Shown piece after piece: positions 1-6,081 of a DNA stretch of 11,585 bases. The translations under genes and the position numbers were made by a program. How positions within the stretch are numbered: position 1 is the first letter of the stretch; each line of letters opens with the position of its first letter. Origin of the DNA: an uncultured Oscillospiraceae bacterium (lineage in GTDB: Bacteria > Bacillota > Clostridia > Oscillospirales > Oscillospiraceae). The notes under the pieces were generated by a model that saw nothing but the letters and a program-made list of their open reading frames with translations, did no database searches and was not told where the DNA came from. Where the stretch lies: NCBI GenBank assembly GCA_944385645.1, contig CALWYA010000032.1, forward strand, positions 1 to 11,585, given 5' to 3'.

Positions 1-1
1 C

Positions 2-391
2 AGCCGGGAGGGCATCCGCGCCTACGCCCGGGGCCGGGCCTATATCCCCAACCGCTTCGGCGGGGTCACGCCCTATACCGATCCGGACGCCCTGATCCGC
101 GCCAAGGCGGAGGCCGAGCAGGCCCGCCGGCAGCAGGGGAAGAAGGGACAGCAGAAGCCCAAGGAGGAGCCGGAGCAGAAGGCCGCCGCCCCTGTGACCG
201 CCCCCGAGGAACGGCCCGCCGTCCGGGAGGAGGAGCGGACCGCTCCCGCCGCCCGGGAGACCGACCAAGCCGCCGGGCCGGCCCCGGCGGAGAGCTCCGC
301 CCCGGTGGAGACCGAGGAGATCGAGGTCGAGGTGGAGCAGATCGAGGAGGAGCTCCCCGACCCTGAGGACGATAAGAAGGAGGGTGTCTGA
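2..391 (+). CDS. yidC: C-terminal tail of a probable YidC/OxaA membrane protein insertase (5' truncated)
   Basis: The reading frame is open from the left edge to the TGA at 389-391, giving about 129 residues of a protein that starts outside the window. No membrane segment is visible. The first part (YIPNRFGGVTPYTDP) is followed by a charged stretch (ALIRAKAEAEQARRQQGKKG) and a long Pro/Glu/Ala low-complexity tail. The tail ends very acidic (ETEEIEVEVEQIEEELPDPEDD). The YidC call rests mainly on position: the gene lies directly upstream of jag, and yidC-jag is a conserved pair in Firmicutes. A long charged cytoplasmic tail fits a YidC C-terminus, but the diagnostic membrane core is not visible. 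A GTG at 194 is internal to the open frame and is not a start. The frame ends just before the jag start codon, so the two genes are almost certainly co-transcribed. Another jag-linked protein cannot be excluded. Confidence 0.55.
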   Translation, partial: SREGIRAYARGRAYIPNRFGGVTPYTDPDALIRAKAEAEQARRQQGKKGQQKPKEEPEQKAAAPVTAPEERPAVREEERTAPAARETDQAAGPAPAESSAPVETEEIEVEVEQIEEELPDPEDDKKEGV

Positions 392-392
392 T

Positions 393-1379
393 ATGTTGAA
401 GTGGATCGAGACCACCGGCCGGTCGGAGGAGGACGCCATCTCCGCCGCCCTGTTTCAGCTGGGCTTGGACCGGGACGATGTGTCCATTGAAGTGATCGAG
501 CGGGCCAAGTCCGGTTTCCTGGGCTTCGGCGGCAACCCGGCCAAGGTCCGGGTGAGCTATGAGGAGGAGAACGGCAAGCCCGTCCCCAAGAAGGATCTGC
601 TGGAGGAGGAGCCCGCTCCGGCGGCCCCTGCCGCTCCGGAGCAGAAGGAGGAACCCGCCGCTCCCCAGGCGGAGGAGACCGTCCTGGCCGCCTCCGCTCC
701 CGCCCAGGAGAAGATCGAGCCCGCCCAGGCGGTGGAGGAGGAGACCATCCTGGCCGCCAAGCCGGGCATGTCCGCGCCCCGGCCCCAGCGGGAGCGCCGG
801 GAGCCCCGCCGCCCCCGGAAGGAGGAGCGGCTCCAGGAGGGGGACGAGGTGCTGATGGAGGCCCCTGCCAAGGCCGCCCCCGCCCGGCCCGTCCAGCTGA
901 CTCCCGCCGCCCAGGATGACCAGAAGGCCGCGCAGATCCGCGCCTTCCTCACCGGCCTGCTGGAGCATCTGGACGTACAGGCCTCTCCCGATGTGTACAC
1001 TACCCAGGAGGGGGGCTATCAGGTCATCCTCCAGGGGGAGAACCTGGGGGCCATCATCGGCCGCCGGGGGGAGACCCTGGACGCCATCCAGCAGCTGACC
1101 AGCTACAGCGTCAACCGGGGCCAGTCCAAGCGGGTGCGCATCCATGTGGACGCCGAGGGCTATCGGGCCAAGCGGGAGGAGTCCCTTCAGCGGCTGGCCG
1201 TCAAGGTGGCGGGCAAGGTGGTCAAGTACCGCAAGAACATGACCCTGGAGCCCATGAATGCCTATGAGCGCCATGTGATCCACACCGCTCTGCAGGATTA
1301 CCCCAACGTGACCACCTACTCCACCGGCGTGGAGCCCAACCGCCGCACGGTGGTGGCCTACGCCCCGGGGCAGAAATAA
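393..1379 (+). CDS. jag: Jag/KhpB RNA-binding protein (Jag_N, KH and R3H domains)
   Basis: A 328-residue cytoplasmic RNA-binding protein of the Jag/KhpB (EloR, SpoIIIJ-associated) family. In Firmicutes it works with KhpA and affects cell elongation and envelope synthesis. The Jag_N domain covers about residues 1-55 (MLKWIETTGRSEEDAI and the GFLGFGG turn). A low-complexity Ala/Pro/Glu linker runs from about 60 to 175 with a basic patch near 130-146. The KH domain carries the loop GAIIGRRGETLD, with the GRRG motif at 223-226. The R3H domain carries R293-x3-H297 (ERHVIH). The ATG at 393 is preferred over the in-frame GTG at 384, because AAGGAGG at 377-383 lies 9 nt before the ATG and abuts the GTG. 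Its start follows the upstream stop by one base. The linker holds two copies of EETxLAA (94-100 and 116-122). The N-terminal domain, both RNA-binding domains and the position beside the probable yidC agree. Confidence 0.96.
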   Translation: MLKWIETTGRSEEDAISAALFQLGLDRDDVSIEVIERAKSGFLGFGGNPAKVRVSYEEENGKPVPKKDLLEEEPAPAAPAAPEQKEEPAAPQAEETVLAASAPAQEKIEPAQAVEEETILAAKPGMSAPRPQRERREPRRPRKEERLQEGDEVLMEAPAKAAPARPVQLTPAAQDDQKAAQIRAFLTGLLEHLDVQASPDVYTTQEGGYQVILQGENLGAIIGRRGETLDAIQQLTSYSVNRGQSKRVRIHVDAEGYRAKREESLQRLAVKVAGKVVKYRKNMTLEPMNAYERHVIHTALQDYPNVTTYSTGVEPNRRTVVAYAPGQK

Positions 1380-1391
1380 GACATACGCGGC

Positions 1392-1432
1392 GGCGCGGCG
1401 GGAGATCCATCCCGCCGCGCCCCTTGCTTTTT
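1392..1432 (+). terminator. Intrinsic terminator after jag
   Basis: A perfect 12-bp GC-rich stem pairs 1392-1403 with 1410-1421 around a 6-nt loop (GATCCA). It is followed by CC-TTG-C and a five-T run at 1428-1432. It lies 12 nt after the jag stop and should end the yidC-jag transcript. The next gene's ribosome site (GGAGGG, 1433-1438) starts immediately after the T run. Termination is therefore either partial or followed by a promoter not visible here. Confidence 0.85.
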
Positions 1433-1444
1433 GGAGGGATTCCC

Positions 1445-2767
1445 ATGTCCACCCCCCTGTATGACGCCCTGCGGCGGTACGCGGAGCAGCGCCCCGCCCG
1501 CTTCCACATGCCCGGCCACAAGGGGCGCTTTCTTCCCCTGCCTGAGCTGGCCCCCCTGGCCCCTCTGGATGTGACCGAGATCCCCGGGACGGGCAATCTG
1601 TATGAGGCGGGCCCCCCTTTTGATGAGGCCCAGGCTCTGTGGGCCAGAGACTTCGGCTTTGACCACTGCCAGTTTCTCACCGGCGGCTCCACTCTGGGCA
1701 TCCACACCGGACTGACCCTGTGCTGCGCCCCAGGGGAGACGATACTGGTGGACCGGTGCTGTCACCGGTCGGTGTTCCATGCCATGGCCCTGTTGGACCT
1801 GGAGCCGGTGTACCTGGAGCGGCCCTGGCTGGAGGGGGAGGGCGTCGTCGGCCCCGTGGACCCGGCTCTGGTGGAAAAAAAGCTGGCAGAGCACCCGGAA
1901 ATCAAAACGGTCTGTATTACTTCACCCACGTATGCCGGAGTGTTGTCAGATACGGCGGCCATTGGGGCACTGCTCCACGGGAGAGGTGGAAAACTTTTTG
2001 TGGACGGAGCCCATGGAGCCCACCTGCCCTTCCTGGAGGTGGACGCCTTCTCCGGCGCGGACGGGGTGGTGGTCTCCGCCCATAAGACCCTGCCCGCCCT
2101 GGGACAGTCCGCCCTGCTCTTCACCCGGGGGTTTGCGCCTGATCTGGTCCGGCTGCGGGCCAGCGTGTACGGGACGTCCAGCCCCTCCTATCCCATGCTG
2201 GCCAGCCTGGACGGGGCCCGCCAGTGGCTGGAGGACGGGGGAGCGGAGGCCTATCGCCGGACGGCCCGGGCGGTGGCCCGGCTTCGGGTGCGGTTCCCCA
2301 GCCTGGGGGGAGCGCTGCCCCTGGACCCGGCCCGCTTCACCCTGAAGGTGAAGAACGGCCCCGCCTTTGCCCGGGCCCTGGAGGCCCGGGGCGTCTTTCC
2401 GGAGATGGAGGACGGGGGCCACGTGGTGTTCATCTGCACCCCCCAGGACCTGGAGGAAAATTTCGCCCGGCTGGAGGGGGTCCTGGAGGAGCTGGGGGAT
2501 GGTCTGGGCTCCTGTCCCACCATCCCGGCCCCGCCGCTGCCAGAGCGGGTCCTGTCCCCCCGACAGGCCCTGTTTGCCCCCTCGGTCCCTCGGCCTTTGG
2601 AGGACTGCGGGGGGGAGCTCGCCGCCGTCCCCGTGGCCCCCTATCCTCCCGGCGTGCCGGTGGTGGCCCCCGGGGAGCGGATCGGGAAAAAAGAGCTGGC
2701 CTATTTGCGGCAAATAGGATATAATACAAAGTCAGAGGTCCGGGTGGTGTCCCGGACAAATCCCTGA
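1445..2767 (+). CDS. Orn/Lys/Arg decarboxylase family protein (YaaO/SpeA-like, PLP-dependent)
   Basis: A 440-residue fold-type I PLP enzyme of the short, biosynthetic-type Orn/Lys/Arg decarboxylase family, which makes diamines or agmatine for polyamine synthesis. Visible hallmarks in order: FHMPGHKGR at 20-28, DVTEIPGTGNL at 42-52, phosphate-binding TGGSTLG at 79-85, DRCCHRS at 103-109, DGAHGAH at 187-193 with D187 the expected pyridine-nitrogen partner, and SAHKTLPALGQ with K214 the expected Schiff-base lysine. The C-terminal family domain spans about 366-430 (LSPRQALFAP, PYPPGVPVVAPGERI). The ATG at 1445 has GGAGGG at 1433-1438, 6 nt upstream; an in-frame TTG at 1424 lies in the terminator and is rejected. 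At 440 residues it is somewhat shorter than Bacillus YaaO (about 480), but no core motif is missing. Substrate (arginine, lysine or ornithine) cannot be told from sequence. It precedes holB by 14 nt, as yaaO lies near holB in Bacillus. Confidence 0.93.
   Translation: MSTPLYDALRRYAEQRPARFHMPGHKGRFLPLPELAPLAPLDVTEIPGTGNLYEAGPPFDEAQALWARDFGFDHCQFLTGGSTLGIHTGLTLCCAPGETILVDRCCHRSVFHAMALLDLEPVYLERPWLEGEGVVGPVDPALVEKKLAEHPEIKTVCITSPTYAGVLSDTAAIGALLHGRGGKLFVDGAHGAHLPFLEVDAFSGADGVVVSAHKTLPALGQSALLFTRGFAPDLVRLRASVYGTSSPSYPMLASLDGARQWLEDGGAEAYRRTARAVARLRVRFPSLGGALPLDPARFTLKVKNGPAFARALEARGVFPEMEDGGHVVFICTPQDLEENFARLEGVLEELGDGLGSCPTIPAPPLPERVLSPRQALFAPSVPRPLEDCGGELAAVPVAPYPPGVPVVAPGERIGKKELAYLRQIGYNTKSEVRVVSRTNP
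2697..2725 (+). promoter_or_regulatory. Candidate internal promoter for holB-ricT (consensus -10)
   Basis: An exact TATAAT at 2720-2725 lies in a short A+T-rich patch inside the 3' end of the otherwise GC-rich decarboxylase gene, about 57 nt upstream of the holB start. The hexamer with 17-bp spacing (2697-2702, TGGCCT) matches the -35 consensus at only 3 of 6 positions, and there is no TGn extension. The -10 box is strong and the -35 weak, so this is a candidate only. Confidence 0.35.
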
Positions 2768-2781
2768 GAGGGGGACCTGGT

Positions 2782-3720
2782 ATGCCTTTGCCGGTACTGG
2801 CCGGAAACGAGCGGATCAAAGTCCAGCTCTCCCTGCGGGAGCGCGGAAGAGGACTGGCCCACGCCTATCTCATCTCCGGCCCCGCGGGCTCGGGGCGGCA
2901 CACCCTGGCCGCCCTGGTGACCGCCGCCATGGTGTGCTCCGCCCCCCTGGCCGCCCGGCCCTGCGGAGAATGCGTCCCCTGTAAAAAGGTCCTCCGGGGC
3001 ATCCACCCGGACGTGCAGGTGTTCTCCGGCCCCGGGGGGGGGAAGCCCCTCACGGTGGATCAGGTCCGGCAGCTGCGGGCCGACGCCTATGTCCGCCCCA
3101 ACGAGGGGGAGCGGAAGGTCTACTGGCTGGAGGGGGCGGACAAGATGGCCCCTCCCGCCCAGAACGCCATGCTGAAGCTGCTGGAGGAGGGCCCGCCCTA
3201 CGCCGCCTTCCTCCTGCTGGCGGAGAACCCCGGGGGACTGCTCCAGACCATCCGCTCCCGGTGTGAGGAGCTGGCCCTGACCCCCGTCTCCCCGGCGGAG
3301 TGCGAGCAGTGGCTGGCGGCCCGTTTTCCCGGGAAAGACCCCGGCGAGATCCGCCGGGCCGCCCGGAGCTGCCAGGGCATCCTGGGCCGGGCGGTGAAGG
3401 AGCTGGAGGACGACGGCGCCGGCCGGGAGCAGACAGAGCTGGCCCAACAGCTGGCCCAGGTACTGGAGAGGGGAGACGAGCTCCAGGTGCTGCGGGCCGC
3501 CCAGGCGCTGGAGAAGGCGGGGAAGGAGGGGCTGTCCCCGCTGCTGGATGCCCTGACGGAGGCCCTGGGGGAGCGGCTGCTCCAGGGAGGTGACCGCCGG
3601 CGGCTCATGCGGGCCGTCGGGCTGGTGCAGCAGCTGCGCCAGGCCGCCCAGTTCAACGCCAACCCGGGACAGCTGGCCGGCTGGCTGTGCGCGGGACTAT
3701 TTTTAGGAGATAGGAATTAG
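2782..3720 (+). CDS. holB: DNA polymerase III subunit delta' (clamp-loader subunit)
   Basis: A 312-residue AAA+ clamp-loader subunit that helps load the beta sliding clamp at replication forks. A P-loop-like GPAGSGRHT lies at 33-41, with Arg in place of the usual Walker A Lys. Four cysteines at 52, 61, 64 and 67 (PCGECVPCKK) form the zinc-binding module of the family. The segment VYWLEGADKM, then AQNAMLKLLEEGPPYAAFLLL, covers the Walker B and sensor region, and SRC at 159-161 is the clamp-loader signature. The C-terminal half is helical, as expected for the collar domain. The P-loop substitution suggests a subunit that does not hydrolyse ATP, as known for E. coli delta'. The ATG at 2782 has GAGGGGG at 2768-2774, 7 nt upstream, and sits 14 nt after the decarboxylase stop. 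The last codons (GDRN and TAG stop) are supplied by the heptad-repeat element that begins near 3703. Confidence 0.93.
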   Translation: MPLPVLAGNERIKVQLSLRERGRGLAHAYLISGPAGSGRHTLAALVTAAMVCSAPLAARPCGECVPCKKVLRGIHPDVQVFSGPGGGKPLTVDQVRQLRADAYVRPNEGERKVYWLEGADKMAPPAQNAMLKLLEEGPPYAAFLLLAENPGGLLQTIRSRCEELALTPVSPAECEQWLAARFPGKDPGEIRRAARSCQGILGRAVKELEDDGAGREQTELAQQLAQVLERGDELQVLRAAQALEKAGKEGLSPLLDALTEALGERLLQGGDRRRLMRAVGLVQQLRQAAQFNANPGQLAGWLCAGLFLGDRN

Positions 3721-3806
3721 GAGATAGGAATTAGGAGATATGAGATAGGAGATGATTTGCCGCGATGGGAAAACTCCTATCTCCTCACTCCTATCTTCTA
3801 TCTGGA
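3703..3806 (+). repeat. Heptad-repeat inverted element between holB and ricT
   Basis: From 3705 to 3753 there are seven consecutive 7-nt units: AGGAGAT, AGGAATT, AGGAGAT, AGGAATT, AGGAGAT, ATGAGAT, AGGAGAT. AGGAG therefore recurs every 14 nt at 3705, 3719, 3733 and 3747. After a loop of about 18 nt come inverted units at 3772-3803: AACTCCT, ATCTCCT, CACTCCT, ATCTTCT and a partial ATCT. Aligning 3722-3751 with the reverse complement of 3774-3803 gives 23 identities in 30, so the transcript can fold into a long imperfect hairpin. The element is A+T-rich against a very GC-rich background, has no protein-coding content beyond the holB tail, and lacks a T run, so it is not a standard terminator. 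It looks like a dispersed non-coding repeat. Whether it recurs in the genome cannot be seen here. Confidence 0.85.
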
Positions 3807-3820
3807 TATAAGGAGGCACT

Positions 3821-5026
3821 ATGATCGAAATCATCAGCGTCCGCTTCAAGAGCGGCGGAAAGGAATACTACTTCAACCCCAACGGAGCCCAGTTCCAGGT
3901 GGGGGACGGAGTCATTGTGGAGACCAACCGGGGGCAGGAGTACGCCCAGTGCGTCCAGGGCAACACCATGATCGACGAGATCGAGCTCACCGCCCCCCTG
4001 CGGCCGGTGGTGCGCCCCGCCGGGCCGGAGGACCTGATCACGCTGGAAAAGAACCGGGAGCGGGAGAAGAAGGCCATGGCCGTCTGTCAGCAGAAGATCG
4101 CCGAGCACGGCCTGGACATGAAGCTGGTCAGCGCCGAGTACAGCTTTGACGGCAGCAAGGTCCTCTTCTTCTTCACCTCCGAGGGCCGGGTGGACTTCCG
4201 GGCCCTGGTGAAGGACCTGGCCAGTACCATCCACGCCCGCATCGAGCTGCGTCAGATTGGCGTCCGGGACGAGGCCAAAATGCTGGGCGGCCTGGGCATC
4301 TGCGGCAAGCCCTTCTGCTGCGCCCAGTTCCTGGACGACTTCCAGCCCGTGTCCATCAAGATGGCCAAAACGCAGAACCTGTCTCTGAACCCCACCAAGA
4401 TCTCGGGCACCTGCGGGCGGCTCATGTGCTGTCTGAAATATGAGCAGGAGGCCTATGAGGACCTGGTGAAGCGCTCCCCCAAACAGGAGTCCTTTGTGGA
4501 GACCCCCGACGGAGCGGGCACCGTGTCCTCGGTGAATCTGCTGCGCCAGACGGTGCAGGTGCGGCTGGACTCCGCCCCGGAGAGCCCCAAGACCTACCAC
4601 AACAGCGAGCTGAACGTGATCCGCAACGGCAAGGGAAAGCGGCCCGAGGGCTATGTGGAGCCCCCCCTGTCCCAGCTGGCCAAGCTGCGCCGACAGCCGG
4701 AGGAGGGCCGGCTGGAGGCGGAGGAGGAGCGGCTGACCGCCGCCCTGGAGGCCGCCTTCCCGGAGCCGGTCCGGCGGCAGGAGCCCGCCCCGGAGGGGCA
4801 GCCTGCCAAGCGCTCCGGTGCCAGCCGGCGCCGCCGGCGGAACAGAGGCGAAGGGGGCGGCGAGGGACAGCCCGCCGCCCGGGAGGCCGGAAAGGCCGCC
4901 CCGCAGCCCCAGGAGGGGGCCGGGGAGAAGAAGGAGGAGGGGGAGCGCAAGGCACCCCGCCGCCGGCGCCGTCACCGCTCCAAGGGGGGCGGAGGAAAGC
5001 CCGCCGCGCCCCAGGGCGAGGATTGA
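3821..5026 (+). CDS. ricT: PSP1-domain protein RicT (YaaT), RNase Y cofactor / Y-complex subunit
   Basis: A 401-residue cytoplasmic protein of the PSP1/YaaT family. In Bacillus RicT joins RicA and RicF in an Fe-S-containing complex that directs RNase Y in mRNA maturation. The N-terminal part (MIEIISVRFKSGGKEYYF, then VGDGVIVET) and the PSP1 core VDFRALVKDLASTIHARIE (124-142) are typical. The cysteine signatures ICGKPFCC (C161, C166, C167) and CGRLMCC (C198, C203, C204) are all present and are the expected cluster ligands. From about 285 the protein has an extra tail absent from the about 275-residue Bacillus protein: an acidic helix-like stretch, then low complexity with two Arg/Gly blocks at 335-349 and 379-392. 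The ATG at 3821 follows AAGGAGG at 3810-3816 with a tight 4-nt gap. The upstream heptad-repeat hairpin lies in its leader. Synteny with holB matches Bacillus holB-yaaT. Confidence 0.95.
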   Translation: MIEIISVRFKSGGKEYYFNPNGAQFQVGDGVIVETNRGQEYAQCVQGNTMIDEIELTAPLRPVVRPAGPEDLITLEKNREREKKAMAVCQQKIAEHGLDMKLVSAEYSFDGSKVLFFFTSEGRVDFRALVKDLASTIHARIELRQIGVRDEAKMLGGLGICGKPFCCAQFLDDFQPVSIKMAKTQNLSLNPTKISGTCGRLMCCLKYEQEAYEDLVKRSPKQESFVETPDGAGTVSSVNLLRQTVQVRLDSAPESPKTYHNSELNVIRNGKGKRPEGYVEPPLSQLAKLRRQPEEGRLEAEEERLTAALEAAFPEPVRRQEPAPEGQPAKRSGASRRRRRNRGEGGGEGQPAAREAGKAAPQPQEGAGEKKEEGERKAPRRRRRHRSKGGGGKPAAPQGED

Positions 5027-5034
5027 GCGCTTGA

Positions 5035-5058
5035 CCCCGGCCCGCGACCGGACCGGGG
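5035..5058 (+). other. Short hairpin between ricT and the AEC permease gene
   Basis: CCCCGG at 5035-5040 pairs with CCGGGG at 5053-5058. After one C-A mismatch, three more pairs (5042-5044 with 5049-5051) close a 4-nt loop. No T run follows, so it is not a convincing terminator. It could be an mRNA-processing or attenuation structure, or only a result of high GC. Confidence 0.3.
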
Positions 5059-5077
5059 CCTGACAGGAGAGAGAGCT

Positions 5078-6022
5078 ATGGATGGATTTATCAACGCGGT
5101 CTCCGCCTGCGCGGTGCTGCTGCTGCTCATGTCGGTGGGCTATTTCATGGGCCGCATGGGCTGGATGACCGCAAAGGAGAAAAAATTCCTCAGCAAGTAC
5201 ATCGTCAACATCGCCGTTCCCTGCAACTGCGTGGTGGGGCTGCTGAACAATCTGGACCACGACGACCTGTTCCGGGCGGGGATCCAGGTGGTGTCCGGGA
5301 TTCTGGGTGTGGCGGCCACCCTGCTGCTGTCCTTTGGCGTGGCCGCTCTGCTGCGGCTGCCCCGGGAGCGGATGGGGGTGTTCGTGGCCATGGCCGGCTT
5401 CTCCAACACCCTGTTCATCGGCATCCCGGTGAGCACCCACCTGTTCGGCGAGGTCTGCATGCCCTATGTGATGCTCTACTACCTGGCCAACACCATTTTT
5501 GTCCAGTCGGTGGGCATTCTGATCATCGAGCGGTCGGGCACCAAGAAGGAGGCCGGCCGGGGGATAGCCGGATTCTGCAAGGACGTGTTTACCAAGCCCC
5601 CCATTCTGGGCGTGCTGGGCACCGTCCTGCTGCTGATCCTGGATCTGCGCCCCCCGGAGATCCTCATGCAGTTCGCCGACTATGTCAGCGGCTCGGTGTC
5701 CCCCATGGCCCTGATTTACTGCGGCTTCATCGTCTATGAAGTGGGGCTGAAGAGCCTGCGCCTTATGCCCGGCCTGCCCACCATGCTGATTTTGCGGCTG
5801 GCAGTGGCCCCGGTAATCTGCTATGTCTTCTGTCTGCTGTTCGGGGTGACCGGTCTGGCCCGGGACGTGTTCCTGGTGGAGAGCGCCCTGCCGGTGGTCA
5901 CTCAGGTGACGGTGCTGGCGGGGGCCTACGGGGCCGACGAGAAGTACGCCGCCACCGGCGCCTGCCTGTCCATCTTCGGCTGTTGTATCTCCCTGCCCGT
6001 TTTGATGCTGCTGATCAGCTGA
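5078..6022 (+). CDS. AEC (auxin efflux carrier)-family permease
   Basis: A 314-residue integral membrane protein with about ten predicted hydrophobic segments, roughly at 5-25, 38-58, 68-92, 100-120, 127-149, 173-190, 206-221, 236-256, 264-284 and 292-313. The opening (LLMSVGYFMGRMGWMTAKEKKFLSKYIVNIAVP) and FSNTLFIGIPV at 108-118 are typical of the bacterial AEC transporter family. Members export or exchange small organic anions such as malate, but the substrate here is unknown. The conserved loop after the first segment and the N-I-A-V-P helix break support the family. The ATG at 5078 is preceded by AGGAGA at 5065-5070, 7 nt upstream. The gene lies 51 nt after ricT on the same strand with no strong terminator between, so it may be co-transcribed although unrelated in function. 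It is the last plus-strand gene before the convergent terminator. Confidence 0.9.
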   Translation: MDGFINAVSACAVLLLLMSVGYFMGRMGWMTAKEKKFLSKYIVNIAVPCNCVVGLLNNLDHDDLFRAGIQVVSGILGVAATLLLSFGVAALLRLPRERMGVFVAMAGFSNTLFIGIPVSTHLFGEVCMPYVMLYYLANTIFVQSVGILIIERSGTKKEAGRGIAGFCKDVFTKPPILGVLGTVLLLILDLRPPEILMQFADYVSGSVSPMALIYCGFIVYEVGLKSLRLMPGLPTMLILRLAVAPVICYVFCLLFGVTGLARDVFLVESALPVVTQVTVLAGAYGADEKYAATGACLSIFGCCISLPVLMLLIS

Positions 6023-6040
6023 ACGGAAAACGAAAGACAA

Positions 6041-6071
6041 CAAGGCCGCCCGGCATTGCCGGGCGGCCTTG
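6041..6071. terminator. Bidirectional intrinsic terminator between convergent genes
   Basis: A perfect 14-bp stem pairs 6041-6054 with 6058-6071 around a 3-nt loop (ATT). It lies between the stop of the AEC permease (6022) and the stop of the minus-strand GH3 gene (6082). Read on the minus strand, the sequence after the stem is T-rich (TTGTCTTTCGTTTTCC), a good terminator tail. Read on the plus strand, the tail TGCGTTCCTG is weaker. It probably serves both genes. Confidence 0.85.
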
Positions 6072-6081
6072 TGCGTTCCTG

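Noticed and set aside
1876..1882. A AAA AAG slippery heptamer in frame in the decarboxylase gene, as in dnaX
   Set aside because: The -1 frame stays open to about 2085, but there is no correctly spaced upstream SD-like stimulator (nearest G-rich run is about 40 nt away) and no obvious downstream hairpin; frameshifting in this family is not known to me.
3791..6043. A very long minus-strand open frame opposite ricT and the AEC gene
   Set aside because: Low-complexity Gly/Leu/His/Gln composition, no recognisable domain and no ribosome site; the plus-strand genes have clear family motifs. Long antisense frames are expected at this GC content.
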